Of a stretch of DNA of 64,000 bases, positions 42,390-52,016 are shown piece after piece. Under the pieces are notes generated by a model. The model did no database searches and was not told the origin of the DNA. It saw only the letters and a list, made by a program, of their open reading frames with translations. This DNA is from Bradyrhizobium sp. Rc3b (GTDB lineage Bacteria > Pseudomonadota > Alphaproteobacteria > Rhizobiales > Xanthobacteraceae). Position numbers and translations under genes: made by a program. The DNA is taken from contig NZ_FOUS01000002.1 in NCBI RefSeq assembly GCF_900114915.1, positions 496,001 to 560,000 of the forward strand, given 5' to 3'. How positions within the stretch are numbered: position 1 is the stretch's first letter; each line of letters starts with the position of its first letter.

Positions 42390-43253
42390 ATGCAGGCTCT
42401 ATACGCTCAGCTACTGGTGGGATTGATCAACGGCTCGTTCTACGCGCTGCTCAGTCTCGGGCTTGCCGTGATTTTCGGCATGCTGAACATCATCAATTTC
42501 GCCCATGGCGCGCTCTACATGATGGGCGCCTTCGTTGCCTATTTCCTGTTGAGCCTCGGTGGCATCAACTACTGGTGGGCACTGCTGATCGCACCCGTGA
42601 TCGTCGGCATCTTCGGCATGATCCTGGAAAGGACCATGCTGCAATGGCTGACCGGGCTCGACCATCTCTACGGCCTGCTCCTGACCTTCGGCATCGCGCT
42701 GATCGTGCAGGGCGTGTTCCAGAATTATTTCGGCTCCTCCGGTCTGCCTTACGCCATTCCGGACCAGCTCAAGGGCGGCATGAATCTGGGCTTCATGTTC
42801 TTGCCGATCTATCGCGGCTGGGTGGTCGTGTTCTCGCTGGTCGTATGTCTGGCGACATGGTTCCTGATCGAGAAGACCCAGCTCGGCGCTTACCTGCGCG
42901 CCGCCACCGAAAATCCGACGCTGGTGCGTGCCTTCGGCATCAACGTGCCGCGCATGATCACGCTGACCTATGGTCTCGGCGTCGGCCTTGCCGCGCTCGC
43001 GGGCGTGCTGTCGGCGCCGATCAACCAGGTGCGACCGCTGATGGGCGCCGACCTGATTATCGTGGTGTTCGCGGTGGTCGTGATCGGCGGCATGGGTTCG
43101 ATCATGGGCTCCATCATCACCGGCTTCGCGCTCGGCGTGATCGAGGGTCTGACCAAGTATTTCTATCCCGAGGCCTCCAACACCGTCGTGTTCGTGCTGA
43201 TGGTGCTGGTGCTCTTGGTGAAGCCAACGGGATTGACGGGAAGGGCGGCCTGA
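42390..43253 (+). CDS. Liv-type ABC transporter permease (LivH-like)
   Basis: A 287-residue inner-membrane permease with about eight hydrophobic segments. LLVGLINGSFYALLSLGLAVIFGMLNIINFAHGALYMMGAFV is the LivH signature (N-F-A-H-G). Later segments include YGLGVGLAALAGVLSAPINQVRPLMGADLI and VVVIGGMGSIMGSIITGFALG, the coupling region. The start at 42390 is directly before the conserved region; an upstream in-frame start adds 14 residues. It ends one base before the LivM-like gene. Confidence 0.92.
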   Translation: MQALYAQLLVGLINGSFYALLSLGLAVIFGMLNIINFAHGALYMMGAFVAYFLLSLGGINYWWALLIAPVIVGIFGMILERTMLQWLTGLDHLYGLLLTFGIALIVQGVFQNYFGSSGLPYAIPDQLKGGMNLGFMFLPIYRGWVVVFSLVVCLATWFLIEKTQLGAYLRAATENPTLVRAFGINVPRMITLTYGLGVGLAALAGVLSAPINQVRPLMGADLIIVVFAVVVIGGMGSIMGSIITGFALGVIEGLTKYFYPEASNTVVFVLMVLVLLVKPTGLTGRAA

Positions 43254-43254
43254 T

Positions 43255-44223
43255 ATGACAACCCTGACGGACGACACGCTGCCGGTGACCCCTCGCGCGA
43301 TGCGCGACGAGATGATCGCTTTCGTAGTGATGGCGCTGCTGCTGGCGTCGGTACCATTCACGGGCGTCTACCCGTTCTTCGTGATGCAGGCGCTGTGCTT
43401 TGCGCTGCTCGCCTGCGCCTTCAATCTGCTGGTCGGCTATGGCGGCCTGCTGTCGTTCGGCCACGCCATGTTCCTGGGGACCGCCGGCTATTGCTGCGCG
43501 CATGCGCTGAAAGTGTGGGCGTTGCCGCCTGAGCTCGGCATCCTCGTCGGCATCGCCGCGGCTTTCGTGCTCTCGATCATCACCGGCTACATCTCGATCC
43601 GCCGCCAGGGCATCTATTTCTCGATGATCACCCTGGCTCTGTCACAACTCCTGTACTTCATCTACCTCCAGGCCCCGTTCACCCACGGTGAGGACGGCAT
43701 CCAGGGCATCCCGCAGGGACGCATGTTCGGCGTCTTCGATCTCTCCAAGCCGACGGTGCTCTATTACGTCGTGCTGGTCGGGTTTCTTGCCGGCTTCCTG
43801 TTGATCTACCGCATCATCAACTCGCCGTTCGGCGAGGTGCTGAAGTCGATCCGGGAGAACGAGCAGCGCGCGATTTCGCTCGGCTACCGCACCGACCAGT
43901 ACAAGTTCCTGGCCTTCGTGCTGTCGGGAACGCTGGCCGGTTTTGCCGGTGCACTGAAGGTCTTTGTGGCGCAGAACGCCTCGCTCACCGACGTCCATTG
44001 GTCGATGTCGGGCGAGGTCGTGCTGATGACGCTGGTTGGCGGCCTCGGAACCATCTTCGGCCCCGTGGTCGGTGCCTTCGCGATCATCGCCATGCAGCAA
44101 TATCTCGCCGGTTTCGGCCAATGGGTGACGGTGATCCAGGGCTCGATCTTCGTGGTCTGCGTGCTCACCTTCCGCCGCGGCGTCATCGGCGAAATCGCGC
44201 ATTACTTCCGGAGATCGCTCTAA
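43255..44223 (+). CDS. Liv-type ABC transporter permease (LivM-like)
   Basis: A 322-residue permease with about nine hydrophobic segments. LLVGYGGLLSFGHAMFLGTAGYCCAHAL is the LivM motif (S-F-G-H-A). ISIRRQGIYFSMITLALSQLLYF and IRENEQRAISLGYRTDQYKFLAFVLSGTLAGFAGALK are further family blocks. It completes the five-gene transporter. After it come 156 bases with a Pho box before the phosphate genes. Confidence 0.92.
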   Translation: MTTLTDDTLPVTPRAMRDEMIAFVVMALLLASVPFTGVYPFFVMQALCFALLACAFNLLVGYGGLLSFGHAMFLGTAGYCCAHALKVWALPPELGILVGIAAAFVLSIITGYISIRRQGIYFSMITLALSQLLYFIYLQAPFTHGEDGIQGIPQGRMFGVFDLSKPTVLYYVVLVGFLAGFLLIYRIINSPFGEVLKSIRENEQRAISLGYRTDQYKFLAFVLSGTLAGFAGALKVFVAQNASLTDVHWSMSGEVVLMTLVGGLGTIFGPVVGAFAIIAMQQYLAGFGQWVTVIQGSIFVVCVLTFRRGVIGEIAHYFRRSL

Positions 44224-44320
44224 CTGGTTGATTTTAAATCGGTTTGCCGGCCGCTTGAAAGCGGTGGATGATCCGGCTCCGCGGGCGTGAGATGACACGC
44301 GCGCGGATCGAAAATGGTCT

Positions 44321-44338
44321 ATGACAGTTTCATGACGG
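44321..44338 (-). promoter_or_regulatory. Pho box upstream of the DUF47-Pit operon
   Basis: On the minus strand the site reads CCGTCAT-GAAA-CTGTCAT, two PhoB half-sites spaced as in the consensus CTGTCAT-N4-CTGTCAT with one mismatch. It lies 41 bases before the DUF47 start codon, where PhoB binding would block transcription. In Sinorhizobium the orfA-pit pair is known to be repressed by PhoB during phosphate starvation. Confidence 0.7.
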
Positions 44339-44379
44339 CCTGATAGGGCCGGGCCATTTCCAACCGGTAGCCTCCCCCC

Positions 44380-45024
44380 ATGATGCGATGGTTTCGTGCT
44401 TTCCTGCCCAAGGAAGAACGGTTCTTTGACCTGTTCGACCGGCATGCCCAGACGGTGATCCAGGGCTCCATCGCGCTCCAGGGCATGCTCAACGGGGGCG
44501 AGGAGACGCCGGTCTATTGCCAGCGCGTCAACCAGTTCGAGAATGATGCCGACAACATCACCCGAGAGGTGCTGACGGCGGTGCGCCGCACCTTCATCAC
44601 CCCGTTCGACCGCGGCGACATCAAGAACCTGATCACGTCGATGGACGACGCCATCGACCAGATGCAGCAGACGGCCAAGGCGGTGATGTTGTTCGAGGTC
44701 CGCACCTTCGAGCCGCCCATGCGCGAGATCGGCGGGCTTCTGATCGAGTGCGCCAATCTGGTCGGCCGCGCGCTGCCGCTCATGCAGTCGATCGGTCCGA
44801 ACGTCGCCATGCTGACCGCGATCACGGAGGAACTCGGAAAGCTCGAGGGCCGCGTCGACGATCTCCACGACATCGGTCTGAAGGAGCTGTTCCTCAAGCA
44901 TCGCGACGGCAATGCGATGGACTTCATCGTCGGCGTCGAGATCTACGACCACCTCGAGAAGGTCGCGGATCGCTTCGACGACGTCGCGAACGAGATCAAC
45001 AGCATCGTCATCGAGCAAGTTTAG
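44380..45024 (+). CDS. DUF47 (PhoU-like) protein linked to Pit
   Basis: A 214-residue helical protein of the DUF47 / TIGR00153 family. Segments MMRWFRAFLPKEERFFDLFDRHAQTVIQGS, NQFENDADNITREVLTAVRRTFITPFDRGDIKNLITSMDDAID and GVEIYDHLEKVADRFDDVANEINSI are the two PhoU-like repeats with metal-binding Glu/Asp clusters. It is thought to modulate the adjacent low-affinity phosphate transporter. It lies 11 bases before the Pit gene and behind a Pho box. Confidence 0.92.
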   Translation: MMRWFRAFLPKEERFFDLFDRHAQTVIQGSIALQGMLNGGEETPVYCQRVNQFENDADNITREVLTAVRRTFITPFDRGDIKNLITSMDDAIDQMQQTAKAVMLFEVRTFEPPMREIGGLLIECANLVGRALPLMQSIGPNVAMLTAITEELGKLEGRVDDLHDIGLKELFLKHRDGNAMDFIVGVEIYDHLEKVADRFDDVANEINSIVIEQV

Positions 45025-45035
45025 GGCAGGCCGCT

Positions 45036-46043
45036 GTGGATGCCGCGTTGGGTCTTCCCGTCCTGGTCGGCTTGATCGCCGTCGCGCTGCTGTTCGATTT
45101 CCTAAATGGCCTGCACGACGCCGCCAATTCGATCGCGACCATCGTCTCGACCCGCGTGCTGCGGCCGCAATTCGCGGTGTTCTGGGCCGCGTTCTTCAAT
45201 TTCGTCGCCTTCATGGTGTTCGGCCTGCACGTCGCCCAGACCATCGGCACCGGCATCATCGATCCCTCGATCGTCGACGCCCAGGTGATCTTCGCAGCCC
45301 TGGTCGGCGCCATCGTCTGGAACCTCGTGACCTGGGCGCTCGGCATCCCGTCCTCGTCGTCGCATGCGCTGATCGGCGGGCTCGTCGGCGGCGGCATGGC
45401 CAAAGCCGGGATCTCCGCTGCGGTGTGGAGCGGATTGAGCAAGACGGTGCTGGCGATCGTGCTGTCGCCGCTGATCGGCTTCCTGCTGGCGATGATGCTG
45501 GTGGCGATCGTGTCCTGGGCCTCGGTGCGCTCGACGCCATTCGCGGTCGATCGCGCCTTCCGCATCCTGCAATTCGCCTCCGCCTCGCTCTATTCGCTCG
45601 GCCATGGCGGCAACGACGCGCAGAAGACCATGGGCATCATCGCGGTGTTGCTCTATTCGCAGGGCCATCTCGGCAGCGACTTCTCGGTGCCGTTCTGGGT
45701 GGTGCTGTCATGCCAGGCGGCGATGGCGCTGGGCACGCTGATGGGCGGCTGGCGCATCGTCCGCACCATGGGCCTGCGCATCACCAAATTGACTCCCATG
45801 CAGGGCTTTTGCGCCGAGACTGGCGGGGCCGCGACTTTGTTCATGGCGACCTATCTTGGGGTTCCCGTCTCCACCACGCACACGATCACCGGCGCCATCG
45901 TCGGCGTCGGCGCCGCCCGCCGCGTCTCGGCGGTGCGCTGGAACGTTGCCAGCTCGATCGTCTACGCCTGGGTGATCACTATCCCGGCCTCGGCCATCGT
46001 AGCGGCGCTGACCTGGTGGGCGGTCAAGATCTTCGTCAAGTAA
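45036..46043 (+). CDS. pit: Low-affinity inorganic phosphate transporter
   Basis: A 335-residue PiT-family carrier. [23 protein letters not shown] is the first GANDVANA-like signature, and [22 protein letters not shown] is the second half's repeat. It imports metal-phosphate with protons across the inner membrane. The start is a GTG at 45036 with AGGGCAGG upstream. Its end overlaps the end of the convergent gdx gene by eight bases. Expression is likely controlled with DUF47 through the Pho box at 44321. Confidence 0.93.
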   Translation: MDAALGLPVLVGLIAVALLFDFLNGLHDAANSIATIVSTRVLRPQFAVFWAAFFNFVAFMVFGLHVAQTIGTGIIDPSIVDAQVIFAALVGAIVWNLVTWALGIPSSSSHALIGGLVGGGMAKAGISAAVWSGLSKTVLAIVLSPLIGFLLAMMLVAIVSWASVRSTPFAVDRAFRILQFASASLYSLGHGGNDAQKTMGIIAVLLYSQGHLGSDFSVPFWVVLSCQAAMALGTLMGGWRIVRTMGLRITKLTPMQGFCAETGGAATLFMATYLGVPVSTTHTITGAIVGVGAARRVSAVRWNVASSIVYAWVITIPASAIVAALTWWAVKIFVK

Positions 46044-46350
46044 CCAGCTTCAGCCCGACGATCCCGGCAACGATCAGGGCGATGCTGGCAAGACGAAGGG
46101 CGGTGGCCGGCTCCCCGAACAGGACAATGCCGAGGGTCGCGGTGCCGACCGCGCCGATGCCGGTCCACACCGCATAGGCGGTTCCGACGGGCAGCGATTT
46201 GAGGGCGAGGCCGAGCAGGATGACGCTGCCAGCCATGGCCGCGAGCGTGACGACGGACGGAACAAGTCTGCTAAAACCCTCGGTATATTTCAGGCCGATC
46301 GCCCAGGTGATCTCGAGAAGACCCGCGACGAACAGGATGCTCCAGGCCAT
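46036..46350 (-). CDS. gdx: SMR-family guanidinium exporter
   Basis: A 104-residue small multidrug resistance protein with four membrane helices. [31 protein letters not shown] carries the essential Glu of TM1 (E13-14 region), and [27 protein letters not shown] is the SugE/Gdx-type segment. Gdx proteins exchange guanidinium for protons. The identification is strengthened by a guanidine-II riboswitch immediately upstream. The last eight bases overlap the 3' end of the convergent pit gene. Confidence 0.92.
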   Translation of the reverse strand: MAWSILFVAGLLEITWAIGLKYTEGFSRLVPSVVTLAAMAGSVILLGLALKSLPVGTAYAVWTGIGAVGTATLGIVLFGEPATALRLASIALIVAGIVGLKLVT

Positions 46351-46368
46351 GACGACCCTCCCTTCAAG

Positions 46369-46411
46369 GCAGGGTCGTCCCCGCGGCTGATGGGCGAGGA
46401 GGCCGTCCTCC
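46369..46411 (-). promoter_or_regulatory. Guanidine-II (mini-ykkC) riboswitch
   Basis: On the minus strand two hairpins with ACGR loops lie 13 bases apart: P1 GGAGG-ACGG-CCTCC (46398-46411) and P2 GCGGGG-ACGA-CCCTGC (46369-46384). This is the defining structure of the mini-ykkC class. Next to the gdx start codon stands GGGTCGTC, the exact complement of GACGACCC inside P2, so without guanidine P2 can pair with the start region and hide it. Confidence 0.85.
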
Positions 46412-46516
46412 CCCCAAGGCCAGTATGGCCAAGGCCGATATGGGGCTGGCCGGAAGGCTCCGCAATCACCAAATGAGGCTTGATCAGGCCCGTTTTCCCT
46501 GCCACACGCTCCCGCC

Positions 46517-48139
46517 ATGTCCGACATCGCCACCACCACAGCCGAATCGCCGGCCCGTTCCCCGCTTGCCGCCGAAGTGGCGCGGCGGCGCACGTTTGCG
46601 ATCATCTCCCATCCCGACGCCGGCAAGACCACGCTGACCGAAAAGCTGCTGCTGTTCGGCGGCGCCATCAACCTGGCCGGCCAAGTCAAGGCCAAGGGCG
46701 AGCGGCGCAACACGCGCTCGGACTGGATGAAGATCGAGCGCGAGCGCGGTATCTCTGTCGTGACCTCGGTGATGACCTTCGAGTTCGAGGGCCTTGTCTT
46801 CAACCTGCTGGACACGCCGGGCCACGAGGACTTTTCGGAAGACACCTATCGCACGCTGACCGCGGTCGATTCCGCCGTGATGGTGATCGACGCCGCCAAG
46901 GGCATCGAGGCGCGCACTCGAAAGCTGTTCGAGGTGTGTCGTCTTCGGGATATCCCGATCATCACCTTCATCAACAAGATGGATCGCGAGAGCCGCGACG
47001 TGTTCGAGCTGCTCGACGAGATCGAGAAGACGCTGGCGCTCGACACCACGCCGATGACCTGGCCGGTCGGCCGCGGCCGCGACTTCCTCGGCACTTACGA
47101 CGTCGCCAATGGCGGCGTGCGCCTGCTCGAAGGCGGCGGTGCCAAGACCGGCGCGGCGCAGCAGATCGAGATCGCCGAGCTCGCCAAGCTCAATGCCAAT
47201 CTCGATGTCTCCGCGGTCAAGGACGAGCTCGAGCTCGTCACCGAAGCGTCAAAACCGTTCGAGCTCGACGCGTTCCGCGAGGGCCATCTGACGCCGGTCT
47301 ATTTCGGCAGCGCGCTGCGCAATTTCGGCGTCGGCGACCTGCTGGAAGGCCTCGGCAAGTTCGCGCCCGAGCCGCGCGCGCAGGACAGCGACCAGCGCAA
47401 GGTCGAGGCCACCGATCCGCGCATGAGCGCCTTCGTGTTCAAGATCCAGGCCAATATGGATCCGAACCACCGCGACCGCATCGCCTTCGCGCGCCTCTGC
47501 TCGGGCAAGCTCAGCCGCGGCATGAAGGCCAAGCTGGTGCGCACCGGCAAGAGCATGCCGCTGTCGAGCCCGCAATTCTTCTTCGCCCAGGACCGTTCGG
47601 TCGCGGATGAAGCCTTCGCCGGCGACGTCGTCGGCATTCCCAATCACGGCACGCTGCGCATCGGCGACACGCTGACCGAGGGCGAGGATTTCAACTTCGT
47701 CGGCGTGCCGAGTTTCGCGCCGGAAATCGTCCGCCGCGTCCGTCTCACCGACGCGATGAAGGCCAAGAAGCTGAAGGAAGCGCTGCAGCAGATGTCGGAA
47801 GAGGGCGTGGTGCAGGTGTTCCGCCCGCGCGACGGAGCGCCGGCGCTGGTGGGTGTCGTCGGCGCGCTCCAGCTCGACGTGCTGAAGGCACGGCTGGAGG
47901 CGGAATATTCACTGCCGGTCGAGTTCGAGGTCAGCGAATTCCAGCTCGCGCGCTGGGTCTCCTCGGAGGACCGCAAGAAGCTCGACACCTTCATCGCCGC
48001 CAACACCTCCAGCATCGCCGACGACGTCGACGGCGATCCCGTGTATCTGGCGCGGAACGAATTCTATCTCGGCTACACCAAGGAACGCGCCGAGGGCATC
48101 GAATTCACCAACGTGAAGGACGTCAAGAAGAAGGGGTAG
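46517..48139 (+). CDS. prfC: Peptide chain release factor 3
   Basis: A 540-residue GTPase that recycles RF1/RF2 from terminating ribosomes. The G domain has [22 protein letters not shown] (G1), the switch region [49 protein letters not shown] (G3) and [11 protein letters not shown] (G4). Domains II and III follow. The ending [12 protein letters not shown] is typical. The stop codon TAG is fused to the left half of the TAGGGTGGGC repeat. It diverges from gdx with the riboswitch between them. Confidence 0.95.
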   Translation: MSDIATTTAESPARSPLAAEVARRRTFAIISHPDAGKTTLTEKLLLFGGAINLAGQVKAKGERRNTRSDWMKIERERGISVVTSVMTFEFEGLVFNLLDTPGHEDFSEDTYRTLTAVDSAVMVIDAAKGIEARTRKLFEVCRLRDIPIITFINKMDRESRDVFELLDEIEKTLALDTTPMTWPVGRGRDFLGTYDVANGGVRLLEGGGAKTGAAQQIEIAELAKLNANLDVSAVKDELELVTEASKPFELDAFREGHLTPVYFGSALRNFGVGDLLEGLGKFAPEPRAQDSDQRKVEATDPRMSAFVFKIQANMDPNHRDRIAFARLCSGKLSRGMKAKLVRTGKSMPLSSPQFFFAQDRSVADEAFAGDVVGIPNHGTLRIGDTLTEGEDFNFVGVPSFAPEIVRRVRLTDAMKAKKLKEALQQMSEEGVVQVFRPRDGAPALVGVVGALQLDVLKARLEAEYSLPVEFEVSEFQLARWVSSEDRKKLDTFIAANTSSIADDVDGDPVYLARNEFYLGYTKERAEGIEFTNVKDVKKKG

Positions 48140-48200
48140 GGTGGGCCTGCCGCTCGCGCGCGAGCATGTGAACGCGCGCGGACTTGACGCATTCATGGAC

Positions 48201-48224
48201 AATGCCACCTTTTCTGGTGGCATT
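48201..48224. other. 9-bp hairpin downstream of prfC
   Basis: Arms AATGCCACC and GGTGGCATT are exact complements around TTTTCT. It lies 61 bases after the prfC stop and 13 bases before the next start codon. It has no T run. It could end the prfC transcript weakly or form a leader hairpin. Confidence 0.45.
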
Positions 48225-48237
48225 GCGAGCTCACTCC

Positions 48238-48816
48238 ATGTGGCGCGGCTTCCTTGTTTTTCTCCTGCTGACGATCTCGACGATCGCCGCCGACGCGCAG
48301 CGACGCCAGATCAATCCAATCCCGTTTGCGCACGAGCCGTGCAGCGTGCTCGACTATCGGCCCTGCACGCCGTCCTATTGCAGTCCCCTCGAGCCCGGCC
48401 CCTGCATTCCCGAGATCGACTATCCCTATGGGCAAAATCTTCAGCTGACGATCGAGAGCGTGCCCTCCGAAGCCGATCGCGCCAAGTATCGGAAGCCGGA
48501 TCACGATCTCGACACGATCGGCGATCTCTTCGCCGAGCTACGCACCTGCTGGTCGCCGCCATCAGACGGTGCGCGCGCGGGCATGCAGATGTCGGTGCGT
48601 TTCAGTTTCAACAAGGCGGGCGGCCTGATCGGTCCGCCGCGCCTGACATTCGCAACCACCGGCGTTCCGGCCGACACCCGCGCGACCTATCTGAAGGCGA
48701 TCAACGCCTCGCTGAACGCCTGCCTGCCGCTGAAATTCACTGGCGGACTCGCCGGTGCCCTGGCCGGGCGGCCGATCGCGATCCGATATGTCGACAATCG
48801 GCAGATCGGCCAGTAG
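48238..48816 (+). CDS. Secreted protein with TonB-C-like domain
   Basis: A protein of about 192 residues. It starts with a signal peptide (MWRGFLVFLLLTISTIAADAQ). The mature N-terminus is rich in Cys and Pro (EPCSVLDYRPCTPSYCSPLEPGPCIPEIDYPYG), suggesting disulfides in the periplasm. The C-terminal half, MQMSVRFSFNKAGGLIGPPRLTFATT, ends RPIAIRYVDNR and resembles a TonB C-terminal fold. The start is uncertain; an earlier ATG at 48202 would remove the signal peptide pattern. No function can be named. Confidence 0.65.
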   Translation: MWRGFLVFLLLTISTIAADAQRRQINPIPFAHEPCSVLDYRPCTPSYCSPLEPGPCIPEIDYPYGQNLQLTIESVPSEADRAKYRKPDHDLDTIGDLFAELRTCWSPPSDGARAGMQMSVRFSFNKAGGLIGPPRLTFATTGVPADTRATYLKAINASLNACLPLKFTGGLAGALAGRPIAIRYVDNRQIGQ

Positions 48817-48886
48817 CGCACGAGTTGCGAGCAGCCGCCAATCGATGATACCTCAGAGGCGGGGGCTGCATTGCGGGGAGGATGTC

Positions 48887-49471
48887 GTGGGTCTGCTGGT
48901 CATGATCCTGGGGCTGGTGCTGTTCTTCGCCACCCATGTTTTCACCACCAAACGTGAGGCGCGTGCGCAGGCAATCGCAAGGCTGGGCGAGGGGACCTAC
49001 AAGATCCTCTATACCGTGGTCTCGCTCGCGGGTCTCGCGTTGATCATCTGGGGCTTTGCGCATTACCGCAGCTCCGGCTGGATCGACGTCTGGTATCCGC
49101 CGAAGGCGATGAAGCACATCACGCTCGCGCTGATGCTGCCCGCGGTCATCCTGGTGGTCGCCTCTTATCTGCGCGGCCGCATCTACGCGACGCTAAAGCA
49201 TCCGATGCTGGCCGGCATCAAGCTGTGGGCGGCGGCGCATCTTTTGGCCAACGGCGATCTCGGCTCCATCATTCTGTTCGGCTCGTTCCTGGGCTGGGCG
49301 GTGTATGACCGCATTTCGCTCAAGCATCGCACCGACGCCGGCGGCCCCCCGATCCCGGTGGGCGGCGTCAGCAATGATCTGATTGCGGTCGTCGTCGGCG
49401 TCGTCGCCTATCTCGCGCTGGCCTTCGCGTTCCATCCGGTCGTGATCGGTGTTCCCGTGATCGGGGTCTAG
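48887..49471 (+). CDS. NnrU family membrane protein
   Basis: A 194-residue integral membrane protein with about five hydrophobic segments. MILGLVLFFATHVFTTKREARAQAIARLGEGTYKILYTVVSLAGLALIIWGF is the NnrU start, and KHPMLAGIKLWAAAHLLANGDLGSIILFGSFLGWAVYDRISLK the conserved core with K-H-P and H-L. NnrU was first linked to denitrification, but most members are found without those genes, as here. A GTG start at 48887 with GGGGAGG six bases upstream. Confidence 0.88.
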   Translation: MGLLVMILGLVLFFATHVFTTKREARAQAIARLGEGTYKILYTVVSLAGLALIIWGFAHYRSSGWIDVWYPPKAMKHITLALMLPAVILVVASYLRGRIYATLKHPMLAGIKLWAAAHLLANGDLGSIILFGSFLGWAVYDRISLKHRTDAGGPPIPVGGVSNDLIAVVVGVVAYLALAFAFHPVVIGVPVIGV

Positions 49472-49544
49472 CCGGTCAGCACAAGACGAAACCCCGATGT
49501 CCATGCGCGGAAGCTGATAAGAGCAACAAACCGAGGGCCCTTCG

Positions 49545-51137
49545 ATGGACTGGTCGCAATCTCAGATCCCGCCGATGCGGTTCGAGGCGCGCTTCGGCGA
49601 CCGGGTGGTGCCGGCATTTTCGGATCGGCCGGCGAGCGTGTGGGCGATGATCGCGGAGGCGCGCGATCGCAATGCCGAAGGCGAGGCACTGATCGCAGGC
49701 AATGTCCGGCTGAGCTGGCGGCAGGCCGTGGAGCAGGCTGCGCGGATCGCCGCGGGCTTCCGCAAGCTTGGCCTGCAACGGGGCGACCGCGTCGCGATCC
49801 TGCTCGGTAACCGCATCGAATTCCCGCTGCTGCTGTTTGCCGCCGCGCATGAGGGGCTGGTGACGGTGCTGCTCAGCACGCGCCAGCAGAAGCCGGAGAT
49901 CGCCTATGTCCTCGCCGATTGCGGCGCCAAGATCCTGATCCACGAAGCAGGCCTCGCAGAGCGGCTGCCCGATGCGGAGGAGGTGCCCGATGTGATCCAC
50001 CGCATCGCCGTCGATGACGATCCGGCTCGCTCACGTTTCGCTGCGCTCGCCGACAACCCGTCGGCGCCTGCGCCGATCGAGGTGAGCGAAGAGGACACCG
50101 CGATGATCCTCTACACCTCGGGCACGACAGGCAGGCCGAAGGGCGCGATGCTGGCCCATTGCAACATCGTCCATTCCTCGATGGTGTTCGTGTCCTGCCT
50201 GCAATTGACGCAAACGGATCGCTCGATCGCGGCGGTGCCGCTCGGTCATGTCACCGGTGTCGTCGCCAACATCACGACGATGATCCGCTGCGGCGGGGCG
50301 CTGATCATCATGCCCGAGTTCAAGGCCGCCGATTACCTCAAGCTCGCCACGCGCGAGCGCGTCACCTACACGGTGATGGTGCCGGCGATGTACAATCTCT
50401 GCCTGCTGCAGCCGGATTTCGACAGCTACGATCTGTCGAGCTGGCGCATCGGCGGCTTTGGCGGGGCGCCGATGCCGGTCGCGACCATCGAGAAGCTCAA
50501 GGCGACAATTCCCGGCCTGAAGCTGATGAACTGCTACGGCGCGACCGAGACGACGTCGCCCTCGACGATCATGCCGGGCGAGCTGACCGAGAGCCATATC
50601 GACAGCGTCGGCCTGCCCTGTCCCGGCGCGCGCATCGTCGCGATGGATCCGAGCGGGCGCGAGCTGCCGCACGGGGAGATCGGCGAGCTCTGGATCCAGA
50701 GCGCCTCCGTCATCAAGGGCTATTGGAATAATCCCAAAGCCACCGCCGAGAGCTTCACCAGCGGGTTCTGGCACTCCGGCGATCTCGGCTCGGTCGATGC
50801 GGAAGGGTTCGTCCGCGTGTTCGACCGCCAGAAGGACATGATCAATCGCGGCGGCCTGAAGATCTATTCGGCCGAGGTGGAATCCGTGCTGGCCGGCCAT
50901 CCCGCCGTGATCGAGAGCGCGATCATCGCCAAGGCGTGCCCGGTGCTGGGCGAGCGCGTCCACGCCGTGGTGGTGACGCGCGCGCCGGTCGCCGGCGAGG
51001 CCCTGCGCGCCTGGTGCGCGGAGCGTCTGTCCGACTACAAGGTTCCCGAGACCCTGGCGATCACACCTGAGCCGCTGCCGCGCAACGCCAACGGCAAGGT
51101 GCTGAAGCGGCAGCTCCGGGAGCTCCTGGGCGCTTGA
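49545..51137 (+). CDS. Acyl-CoA synthetase (class I adenylate-forming)
   Basis: A 530-residue ANL enzyme activating an organic acid with ATP and CoA. AMILYTSGTTGRPKGAMLAH is the phosphate-binding loop, NCYGATETTSPSTIMPG the A5 motif, WHSGDLGSVDAEGFVRVFDRQKDMINRGGLKIYSAEVE contains the A7-A8 hinge, and LPRNANGKVLKRQLREL the catalytic Lys at the end. The substrate chain length is not evident. Monocistronic, with a normal ATG start. Confidence 0.92.
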   Translation: MDWSQSQIPPMRFEARFGDRVVPAFSDRPASVWAMIAEARDRNAEGEALIAGNVRLSWRQAVEQAARIAAGFRKLGLQRGDRVAILLGNRIEFPLLLFAAAHEGLVTVLLSTRQQKPEIAYVLADCGAKILIHEAGLAERLPDAEEVPDVIHRIAVDDDPARSRFAALADNPSAPAPIEVSEEDTAMILYTSGTTGRPKGAMLAHCNIVHSSMVFVSCLQLTQTDRSIAAVPLGHVTGVVANITTMIRCGGALIIMPEFKAADYLKLATRERVTYTVMVPAMYNLCLLQPDFDSYDLSSWRIGGFGGAPMPVATIEKLKATIPGLKLMNCYGATETTSPSTIMPGELTESHIDSVGLPCPGARIVAMDPSGRELPHGEIGELWIQSASVIKGYWNNPKATAESFTSGFWHSGDLGSVDAEGFVRVFDRQKDMINRGGLKIYSAEVESVLAGHPAVIESAIIAKACPVLGERVHAVVVTRAPVAGEALRAWCAERLSDYKVPETLAITPEPLPRNANGKVLKRQLRELLGA

Positions 51138-51303
51138 GCCGGGCAGGGCCATCCGGGCTCTCCCGGGTGGTTAACGCCTTGATCGGGCTCGCTTTGCCTT
51201 GCCACCGCCATATCGTTAGGGTACCTCGCCGCCACGTGGGGGACGGGATTCCTGACGCGAACGCTTCGGCGCGCGCACCCGGACGGGCATGGGATTAGCA
51301 TAA

Positions 51304-51957
51304 GTGTCTGAATTATTTGACGAAGTCGACGAGGAAGTACGTCGCGAACAGCTCAAGAAGCTGTGGGATAGATATTCGATCTACTTCATCGCCCTGATGG
51401 TGCTGGTCGTTGCCGGCGTCGGCGGCTGGCGCGGTTATCAATATCTGGAAGCCAAGAAGGCCGCCGAGGCCGGCGCCGCCTTCGAGAAGGCGGCGGAGCT
51501 GTCCGACCAGGACAAGCATGCCGAGGCCGAGGCCGCCTTCACCGAGCTCGCCGCCAAGGCGCCCTCGGGTTATCGCACCCTGGCGCGGCTGCGCGCCGCA
51601 GCCGAGGCGGCGCCCCGTGACGCCAAGGCTGCTGCCAAGATGTATGACGACATCGCTGCCGACCGCAGCGTCGGTGGTGAGTGGCAGGATCTGGCCAAGA
51701 TCCGCGCCGCCGGCCTGGTGCTCGACAGCGCCAGCTATGCCGACATGCAGCAGCGGCTGGAGCCTTCCGCCGCCCCCAAATCGACCTTCCGCCACACCGC
51801 CCGCGAGATGCTGGCGCTGTCGGCCTGGCGCAACAACGACATGACGGCGGCCCGCAAATGGCTCGACGCGATTGGTGAAGACGGCGAAACGCCGCCCGGC
51901 CTGCGCTCGCGCGCCGAGGCGCTCCAGGCCCTGCTGCCGCCCGTCGCCAAGAGCTGA
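51304..51957 (+). CDS. YfgM-like membrane-anchored TPR protein
   Basis: A 217-residue protein. A short cytoplasmic start (MSELFDEVDEEVRREQLKKLWDRYS) is followed by one membrane anchor (YFIALMVLVVAGVGGWRGYQYL) and a helical TPR-like region (YLEAKKAAEAGAAFEKAAELSDQDKHAEAEAAFTELA). This is the layout of YfgM/TPR_21 proteins, which join the BAM and Sec machineries in the envelope and often lie next to bamB and der. GTG start at 51304. The lipoprotein and der genes follow on the same strand. Confidence 0.85.
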   Translation: MSELFDEVDEEVRREQLKKLWDRYSIYFIALMVLVVAGVGGWRGYQYLEAKKAAEAGAAFEKAAELSDQDKHAEAEAAFTELAAKAPSGYRTLARLRAAAEAAPRDAKAAAKMYDDIAADRSVGGEWQDLAKIRAAGLVLDSASYADMQQRLEPSAAPKSTFRHTAREMLALSAWRNNDMTAARKWLDAIGEDGETPPGLRSRAEALQALLPPVAKS

Positions 51958-52016
51958 GCAAAAAGAGCTGAGCAAGAAGAGCTGACGACGGCTCCCTGAC
52001 CTAGACGAGACACGAT

